From Saturnia japonica (Eukaryota > Arthropoda > Insecta > Lepidoptera > Saturniidae), in assembly GCA_033032175.1 (NCBI GenBank), contig CM065321.1:16514501-16578500 (forward strand): a DNA stretch of 64,000 bases, read 5' to 3'. How positions within the stretch are numbered: the stretch's first letter is position 1; the number at the start of each line of letters is the position of its first letter. A program made the translations under genes and the position numbers. Shown piece after piece: positions 57,626 through 64,000 of this stretch. Under the pieces are notes generated by a model, which did not search any database, had not been told where the DNA came from, and saw only the letters and a list, made by a program, of their open reading frames with translations.

Positions 57626-58382
57626 GCCAATGAGCATTTGCTTCCACGAACAACACCGCGGTTCTGATGATGTGAGGACCTACTACTCCATTATTTCCGC
57701 TATTTTATAGTCTGCGACTTAAAGAAATGTACCGGTTGCAAGTGAAACTGTTTTGGGTTTTCTAAAAATATTATCGACCAAAACCTTGTTACTATTCTTA
57801 GGTTGGAAATTGGTCATAAAGCTTGGGAGTCACAGCGTGTTAGCTACCACCCTCAAGTCAGCCACATCGCCAATTAACATACGGTGAGATTGTGGTGAAA
57901 AAAGAAACTAAACGAGAGACGAGGAAATGAAAAAAACATTAAATTAACGGACAAGCAAAAAGAATACGAATATATTTTTTTTTTATATAAACATAACAAA
58001 CGAATACAAATAACACTTAATTTGTTCTAGTTTTTTTCTAATTTTTAAATGTGATTTATGTTTACTTTCTGAAATTATTCAAAACAAGTGATTTACATCT
58101 TTATGCAACCGGTATTAAAGTTTATAGATAAAGTAAACCTAAATTTGTAAGATACAGACCCCCACAACATAATCCCTAGGGATTACTACATAGTGTTTTA
58201 AGTGTAACCGGGTGCCGGGTGTGTAGCGAAACTCATTTGTACAATATGTTCTTTTTACTAATACAGGCTGATCAAAAATATAATTATTTTGACTTTTTTT
58301 TTAATACCCAGTAGATATATTTTCATTTTTATGTATCATTGTGTATTTATTTAAACATTAAATCATCGATGTTATCTTAATC
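57626..58382. other. Unassigned AT-rich DNA
   Basis: Only the family-A scrap at 57843 is recognised. Confidence 0.45.
57843..57897 (+). mobile_element. Family A SINE scrap
   Basis: TTAGCTACCACCCTCAAGTC and GTGAGATTGTGGTG match family A in reverse, with the middle deleted. Confidence 0.35.
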
Positions 58383-58615
58383 AATTTATCTAAATATATA
58401 TAAAAGATCACCGTGACAGACGGACTAATCTATCAACACACAGCTGAAACCACTGAACGGATTGGGCTGAAATTTGGCATACATAAATATAGTTGTTGTC
58501 GCAGACGTCCGCTAAGAACGGATTTTTGAAAAATCAATCCCTAAATGGGTGTAACTGGGTTTCAAAGTTTGCAAGGATTTTTTTTAATACGGATGAAACC
58601 GTGGGTTACATCTAA
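58383..58615 (-). repeat. Family F repeat, copy 2
   Basis: Reverse match: CACCGTGACAGACGGACTAA, GAACGGATTGGGCTGAAATT, GCAGACGTCCGCTAAGAACG, ATGGGTGTAACTGGGT. Confidence 0.62.
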
Positions 58616-58986
58616 TTATTATATTTTTTGAATGATTTTATTTAAGCAAATTTCCTATTATATCGTAAACAGTGACCTTTCTAAAACGTATTATTGAAAA
58701 AAGAGACAACAGAAACCCATTTAACAATATTAAAAAAAACTGAATATAAACATCGTAGACGTCCAATATTACTAAATGAATCACCCTATTTTCTTGAAGC
58801 AACAAAAAATATCATTAATCATCACTAAACTGCTTCCAATTGCAATAAAGTTGTTCCCTGCAACATCATTTCTTTGGAGTAAATGAAACTAATAGATTTA
58901 TTTAAACGAGTTACAAAAGAACGAAACAAAACACGAACATACAAAATTTTGTTTCTGTAATAATTTACACCTTTTTTATACAACTA
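58616..58986. other. Unassigned AT-rich DNA
   Basis: Nothing recognised. Confidence 0.5.
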
Positions 58987-59095
58987 AGGTGGCAAATTAG
59001 CATTTGTCCCGCCTGATGATAAGCGGGTACCATAGCCTCTGCTTGTAACACCATAAGTATCACTAACGTGCTGCCGACTTTGAGCCCTTCAACAA
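58987..59095 (-). repeat. Family D repeat, tail third only
   Basis: GGTGGCAAATTAGC and CCGCCTGATGATAAGCGGG to GAGCCCTTCAAC. It abuts a family-H copy at its right edge. Confidence 0.55.
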
Positions 59096-59097
59096 TA

Positions 59098-59495
59098 AAT
59101 CAATCAAAAATATATTATTCGAAGGAATATCAAAACACTACCACCGGATCGGAAAACATCCCAGCCATCGAGAAGAAATACCAAGAAACTCGATCGGGTT
59201 TATCAACTTCTTATTTATCTTTTTGAATTGTTTTGTTTACAGTATTAAATTGTATACACTTATTATCATTTTCAGTATGTGTACAGAGAGGGAATCACAC
59301 CCAGACATCACCGTCATTCACGTAATGATAAACCCTAATACCCTTTCGACAATAAAACCAGCTTAACATGATTCTTGAACTTATTATCCGGCAAATCGGT
59401 AACGTGTTTAGAACCTAACACAATTACCGAAAAGTCTTTTATTTCTTTTACTAAGTCTAAAAGATAGAATGACTATATTATATTTATTTGTAGTT
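59098..59495 (+). repeat. Family H repeat
   Basis: Near full-length forward copy: CACTACCACCGGATCGG, AAGAAACTCGATCGGG, TGTACAGAGAGGGAATC, TTATTATCCGGCAAATCGG, CTAACACAATTACCG. Confidence 0.68.
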
Positions 59496-59504
59496 TTGAA
59501 ATTG

Positions 59505-59650
59505 TAACGTACCCAAGGAACTGTAGAAATCCTACTCGCCGCAGGAACACAACACAAGGTTATTTGGCTGTGATCTTCTGTAGGGTGGAGGGTATTCGAC
59601 CAGTATTGCCCCAAATAAAGATAAATTTCAAAAAAAAATTTCTGCTATAC
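59505..59650 (-). repeat. Family D repeat, head two thirds
   Basis: AACTGTAGAAATCCTACTCG, GCAGGAACACAACACAAGG, AGGGTGGAGGGTATTCGACC. Ends in an A-run next to a GC-rich block. A family-H copy (59098-59495) separates it from the tail third at 58987, so the two may be one element split by that insertion. Confidence 0.58.
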
Positions 59651-59654
59651 CTCC

Positions 59655-59800
59655 CTTGATCTCTGTCGGCGCATCTTTCATCTCTGATGGCGACGGCGGG
59701 GGCTGCGGGCGTCGGTCCGGGGTTTCTACTGGCTGCAGCACGCGGCGCTTGCGCCGCCAGCCCGCCACTCAGCCGAGCGACGCGCAAGGCGATACGCATT
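59655..59800. other. Short GC/CpG-rich block of unknown nature
   Basis: About 145 bp rich in GC, beside a family-D fragment. Both strands are open through it. The minus frame from 59799 reads ALRVARLSGGLAAQAPRAAA, a low-complexity Ala/Pro/Arg stretch of the kind GC-rich DNA gives by chance or in a disordered exon. I cannot decide. Confidence 0.35.
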
Positions 59801-59889
59801 CATAATTGTTACATTTTAATAAACTACCTTAACGATATACAGTCTACATATTTGACCTTACACCTATCACTATCACTTCTGGGATTTCA

Positions 59890-59985
59890 AACTAAATGTC
59901 GGCATTGTGCCTCACGGGTCGTCGCTGTCATGCTGGCTGTCAGGCCTCTGGACAGCTGATCCGGAAACGCGAAAAAAGGCCTATT
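59890..59985 (-). repeat. Family E fragment
   Basis: GGTCGTCGCTGTCATGCTGG to GCTGATCCGGAAACGCG is the reverse of the conserved central block. Confidence 0.48.
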
Positions 59986-60149
59986 GAATAAACTAGCTGA
60001 AAAAGTTATAATTCTGTGTTCTACGAAAATATTCTTCAAGCGTTTGTTTCCTTACGATGTTACGAATCAAATACAAACTAGTAAAAATTCTAACCGATTT
60101 TTTTTTTTATAAATGCGAAGGAACTTACCTGTATAGGAAAGAGATTCCG

Positions 60150-60322
60150 CCCACTACGACTTGTTTTATGTGTAAGATCTTTCCTGCAATCTATGTAGGT
60201 GATTTTGTGAAAAGGGACGGAAGTCTGTAATAGGAAGAAAGAGAAGCGCGCGGTATTTTTTTGATTTGACCAATGAGCGTATGCGATGTTAGAGTTAACT
60301 GTCAGACGGTATCAACCCATTT
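60150..60322 (+). repeat. Family I repeat, copy 2
   Basis: TTTCCTGCAATCTATGTAGG, GTGAAAAGGGACGGAAGTCT and TTTGACCAATGAGCG match copy 1. This copy has about 14 extra bases (GAAGAAAGAGAAGC region). Confidence 0.6.
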
Positions 60323-60594
60323 TCCGAGAGGTTGGTACTATCAGCCAACAATATGTGCGTGTGTGTAACGAGAAAGAGAAGGAGTATACTTTGTGTAAAC
60401 ACACAAACACAATAACAACCCCAAAATTTCTCTAAATTTAGTACAAAAATAATCTTCTGTAATAGTAATAAGCAAAAGTGTATAACAAGTTATATGGAAT
60501 TTAGTGATAAGTTTCGTTATTAAATAAAAAAAAAAAAAACTTTTATTCCATGCAATAAGAAAACGTAATAAAAAAAAATAAAAAAGGGTATTAA

Positions 60595-62050
60595 TATTCT
60601 GCTTTGCATGGACCCCACTCAGGTAAGGGTAAAGGCCTCCTCCAAAGATTTCCATTTTTCTCTATTCTTTGTTACTTGTAACCATTTTGTTCCTGCGGTT
60701 TTCTTTATATCATCCTCCCATCTCATGTAGGGTCTCCCAGCTCGACGTTTACCTGGTGGTCCCTTCCATGTGGTTACATTTATGGACTACCTGCTATCCA
60801 CATAACGGGCTAAATGACCGGCCCATCTAAATTTTAGTATTCGCGCATAAGCCAGCGAGTCTATTGCTTTGGTATAAGATCTTATTCTTGTGTGTCGTAT
60901 TTTGTGCATTTCTTTATGTTCAACATGCTACGTTTCATTACCTGTTTGGCACGAACTGATTTTGTCTTTAATTTTCTTGGTAAATTTACACATCTGGCAG
61001 CCATACGTTAGAGAGGGCAGAATGCATGTATCCATAGTTTTCTTTTTGAGCTTTAGCGGAATGTTGCTTTTAAATACTTCTTTTAAACTCCAATATTTGT
61101 TCCACGCGTTTTTAATTCTGCGCTCTAACTCCATTTCATTGTTGTTGTTTTTGAAACTTATTTGTTTTCCAAGATATATATATTTGGTCCACGTACTCTA
61201 GCGGTTCATTTCCTAGGTTAATACACTTCTTGATGTTGTTAGTCATGAATTTCGTCTTTGACAGATTCATCTCCAACCCCACTCGACTACTGCCTAAATG
61301 AAGAGTCTCTAACATATATTGCAGACCACAGCTAGTTTATGATAGGAACACTATATTGTCTGCGAATCTTAGATGGGTTAAAAATTTACCATTAATGTTC
61401 AAACCGCAGTTTTTCTACTCAAGTTTACTTATGACGGTTTCCAGTACAGCTATGAAAAGTTTTGGCGATAATGGGTCACCCTGCCTTACTCCTCTCTTTA
61501 TAGGAAAGCTTTGACCAGTTCTTTCCAATTTTACTTTGCTAGTGCTTTTACTATAAATGTTTCTTATAACTTCTATATATTTGTTCTCTACTTTTTGAGT
61601 TTTTAAGGCTTCCCAGATACTAGTGTGAGATATTGTATCAAATGCTTTTTGATAGTCGACAAAAGAGATATAGAGCGGTCTTTGTCTTTCCTGATACTTT
61701 TCAATAACTAGTTCTACAGAGTGTATATGATCTATTGTAGAGATTTTTTTACGAAAACCTGCTTGTTCTACAGGTTGCCATGTGTCTAGCGTTTCGCTTA
61801 TTCTGTTGTTAATGAACGAAGAGAATAGTTTATATAGAGTCGGTAATAGGCTGATAGGTCTATAGTTGCCAATGTCATGGGAGTTTTCTTTTTTATAGAG
61901 TAAGATTATGTTTGATTCGGACCATTGCATAGGTATAGTCGCCGTTTCTAAGATGAGATTAAAGAGGTGAGCCAGTGGCATGGCCAGTAGAGTTCCTCCG
62001 TTCCTTATAGCCTCGTTATTAACTTTATCTGGGACTGTTTTGTTGAGTAA
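60595..62050 (-). pseudogene. RTE-type non-LTR retrotransposon ORF2 remnant (reverse transcriptase)
   Basis: This is the C-terminal half of a LINE endonuclease/reverse transcriptase on the minus strand. The longest open piece (62050 to 61418) carries the RT fingers and palm: YRPISLLPTLYKLF, AGFRKKISTIDHIH, the catalytic FVDYQKAFD and GVRQGDPLSPKLF. A nonsense codon at 61415-61417 falls where a LEW-type tryptophan is expected. In the same frame the (F/Y)xDD box reads FADN (61355-61366), so a second catalytic aspartate is lost. Another in-frame stop and then a frameshift follow. The thumb and C-terminal part resumes at 60928-61134 (RRIKNAWNKYWSLKEVF, CILPSLTYGCQ) and at about 60610-60900 (RWAGHLAR, TTWKGPPGKRRAGRP, KSLEEAF). 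Upstream the frame stops at 62051, and the endonuclease domain is missing. A-rich sequence beyond 60595 probably marks the old 3' end. A dead copy. Confidence 0.88.
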
Positions 62051-62053
62051 TTA

Positions 62054-62902
62054 TAGGTATATTCCTAAGAGGGTAATGGTTATACTCTTCCACGGTGACC
62101 AACCGGGTTTAGAAGAGGTAGTTTCGTTATTAGTTAGACTAAAATAAGGCTCACTTAGTTATTAGTAGATAGCTACATTTGCAAGTGCACCTTTTTTCAT
62201 GGCAATTTTTAATGTTTAATATTATAAAAGCACCCACAAAAAAGGTGTGGACCAAGAGCCCGATGATTTGTCTTATAAAAAAAAACATAGACGGGGAGAA
62301 CGCATCGGCTCTGCGCCTGACCTGTGTATAAAGTGTTTTGTTATAAAAACTAATTTATACGTGTAAACTATATTAAGTTAGATTTTACACATCATACGCG
62401 ACTACTGTGAGGCTCGCTCGTTTTTTGTTCAAACAACGGCATTAGTCATTATCGAAATACCTTCGTACACGAGTCCGATATTCAAAGCACAGTTCAACAA
62501 TGTGTCCGGCCTATCGCGGCTCGATCAAACACTAAACAAGCCCAGCAGAGAATGTTAAACGTCGGTACCCGAAAGAACCGAATGTTTCCTGTGGTATTGT
62601 TCTAGATGTCAATTTGATTATAATTTGAATATTATTCCCATAGTTAAGTACGTATTGTGATCATATGGTTAGTTGGTTTTTTTAAATGGTCACTTTGTTA
62701 CTGATCATTATTATAATAAAAATGTTAATTTAAGTATTATACGAGACTAGGGAACGGAAACCTTGATTATTAGAAACCTGTGAGTTACTGATATGGCGAC
62801 GTTTAATTACGTGAGATGTTTAATTTTTGAAGTGAAACTTCTTTGCGCGCATGAGGGTAAAATTTTTACGGATGCAACGCATCACGACAATGTGAAACGT
62901 TT
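62054..62902. other. Unassigned DNA beyond the RTE remnant
   Basis: The missing 5' part of the LINE is not found here. 62290-62580 is somewhat richer in G+C, with no ORF. Confidence 0.45.
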
Positions 62903-62958
62903 TGAGAGAGAGAGGGAGGGAGAGAGCGATTAAGACTTATTGAGAGAGAATGAGAAAG
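62903..62958 (+). repeat. GA-rich microsatellite
   Basis: GAGAGA and GGGA units in two blocks separated by GCGATTAAGACTTATT. Such tracts can bind GAGA-type factors, but no gene is seen beside it. Confidence 0.75.
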
Positions 62959-63562
62959 GGCGAACGTAGCATGAAGCACGTAGCCATGGAGACAATGTGT
63001 AAACAGTGAGTTAAATTTATAAATAATCATTTTGTGATAAATTTGTAAATCGTCTAAGCAGTTGTTCAGAGTAAGTGATATATTTGTTATCTTTTTGTTA
63101 ATATACAATTATTTATGTTAATTCGTTTGAAGGTTAGGAAGTTTTAATATTTACAAATAACATGTAGCATTTTAATTTGCAACTCGTCATTTATGAATTA
63201 ATATACTTAATATTTGAATGACAATTAAATTCATTAAATTCCTAACATATCTTTCTTTTCCCTCCCTCTAAGTCTCGGAAATCTAAAGCTTTAGATTAGT
63301 ATAAATATAAACGAGATTTAAAAATTAGTTTGCCAATGAAGTTTCACTACTGACTTGTGTACTTTGTACGCACGCACTTTTTTAAAATATATTTATCCAA
63401 TTGTTTTAACAATAGCAACTCGGAGTTTGGGTTTGCATGTTTCTTAGTACGTGGTGTAAGTGAAACCCTCAGAAAACATAAAAATCTTCTTTAATATCTC
63501 TTTATAAAAATCCTAAATCAGCGCGACTCGCACTATTAACTACTCGTATTGTACATAGAACA
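62959..63562. other. Unassigned AT-rich DNA before the copia LTR
   Basis: Nothing recognised. Confidence 0.48.
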
Positions 63563-63761
63563 TGTTGAGTAGATACTCTTTTATAATAAATTTGTATCTT
63601 CCATATTTTAAATTTGGTATGTGTCATACAGTTGTCTTTTGTTATGTAAAGATCTTTGCTACCTTATATATATGTTTTTTCCTGTTCTTTACTTTTATAA
63701 GCTGGTTTTATTTATTACTACAAATAACTTCCACTGCGCTACCGGCTCATAATCTGCTACA
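63563..63761 (+). mobile_element. 5' long terminal repeat of a Ty1/copia retrotransposon
   Basis: The right edge is fixed by the primer-binding site two bases downstream, and the LTR ends in ACA. The left edge is my choice of the first TGTTGAG at 63563, which gives about 199 bp with TG...CA ends. A TATA-rich stretch near 63662-63675 could serve the LTR promoter. Only the 5' LTR is in the window, so the left boundary cannot be confirmed against a 3' copy. Confidence 0.72.
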
Positions 63762-63763
63762 AT

Positions 63764-63777
63764 GGTTATGGGCCCAG
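63764..63777 (+). promoter_or_regulatory. Primer-binding site of copia type
   Basis: The 14 bases GGTTATGGGCCCAG match the site I know from Drosophila copia. There reverse transcription is primed by an internal fragment of initiator methionine tRNA rather than by its 3' end. The site sits two bases beyond the LTR end, as expected. Confidence 0.85.
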
Positions 63778-63897
63778 TTGCCGATAATAATATATAAATA
63801 AAATCGGTGGATAACGAAAGAAGAGTTATCATATGTGATCGTCGAATAAAAGTGCAAAGAGATCAATTGTAAGTGGAGCAGCGAAAAGGGCGGCACC

Positions 63898-64000
63898 ATG
63901 ACTACAGTGAGGATCGAGGTTCTTGGTAGGAATAACTATGATTCCTGGAAGGTACACGCACAGGCGATTTTAATAAAGAACGATTTATGGGAATACGTAG
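63898..64000 (+). CDS. Ty1/copia gag-pol polyprotein, N-terminus only (cut by window end)
   Basis: The first 34 codons of a copia-type gag polyprotein, running off the right edge. The start MTTVRIEVLGRNNYDSWKVH and the following IKNDLWEYV match the conserved opening of copia gag proteins (NYxxWK then an alpha-helical stretch with LIKxDLWxYV). The full product should assemble the retrotransposon core particle and carry protease, integrase, reverse transcriptase and RNase H downstream. The ATG is the first in frame after the primer-binding site, 120 bp downstream of it, and its context is CACCATG. No disruption is visible in the part present. Whether the rest is intact cannot be seen here. Confidence 0.85.
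   Translation, partial: MTTVRIEVLGRNNYDSWKVHAQAILIKNDLWEYV

Noticed and set aside
60890..61201. 103-codon plus-strand ORF with hydrophobic segments
   Set aside because: It is the complement of the RTE reverse transcriptase C-terminal region.
1..64000. A new defence, toxin or metabolic gene system
   Set aside because: I looked on both strands for clustered ORFs with linked functions. Beyond transposon proteins, no ORF shows a motif that would support one.

Overview
The window looks like AT-rich, non-coding nuclear DNA of a moth or butterfly. I recognise no complete host gene in it. The lepidopteran assignment is inferred from the repeats: several dispersed families resemble ones common in Lepidoptera, for example the 'ctagctgtgcccgcggcttcg' type, the 'ggcaaac..acggcc.gcctgatggtaagcgg' type, the 'accggcaagaaactcgatcggg' type and tRNA-headed SINEs. 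Nearly every recognisable coding stretch belongs to a transposable element. The rest of the window could be intergenic DNA or a very large intron.

Layout, left to right. 1-12 kb: decayed repeats, a 606 bp long-terminal-inverted-repeat (TIR) DNA element with TA flanks (3435-4040), and SINEs of two tRNA-headed families (A and B). 12-14.5 kb: a structurally complete Tc1/mariner-superfamily transposon (12711-14013). It has near-perfect 32 bp TIRs, TA on both sides and an uninterrupted 359-codon transposase with a D,D41D catalytic spacing. A GC-rich block with a poly-A tail (on the minus strand) lies beside it. 15-24 kb: a second copy of family G, LINE reverse-transcriptase wrecks (17.5, 18.8 and 22.0 kb) and a hAT-like MITE (21511-21797). 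24-37 kb: repeats of families R, C and H, a recent 5'-truncated LINE insertion with its target duplication (27191-27536), a head-to-head inverted pair of family-B SINEs (28590-29145) and another LINE fragment (36.1 kb). 37-52 kb: more dispersed repeats, a GC-rich minisatellite (39.05 kb), a SINE nested inside a SINE (39863-40450) and a CpG-rich block with two splice-donor-like sites (41935-42380), which is the best candidate for host promoter or first-exon sequence. 52-64 kb: further repeats, a LINE tail inserted in a family-R copy (57.3 kb), a dead RTE-type LINE (60595-62050) and, at the right edge, the 5' end of a Ty1/copia retrotransposon: LTR, copia-type primer-binding site and the first 34 codons of gag, cut by the window end.

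The elements do not form a pathway. They record layered insertions, of which the mariner, the copia element and the 27.2 kb LINE insert look youngest. The autonomous-looking candidates are the mariner, which is complete here, and the copia element, of which only the start is visible. Repeat family letters (A-L, R) are labels used only in this annotation. Repeat boundaries were set by eye and are approximate, usually within 10-20 bases.
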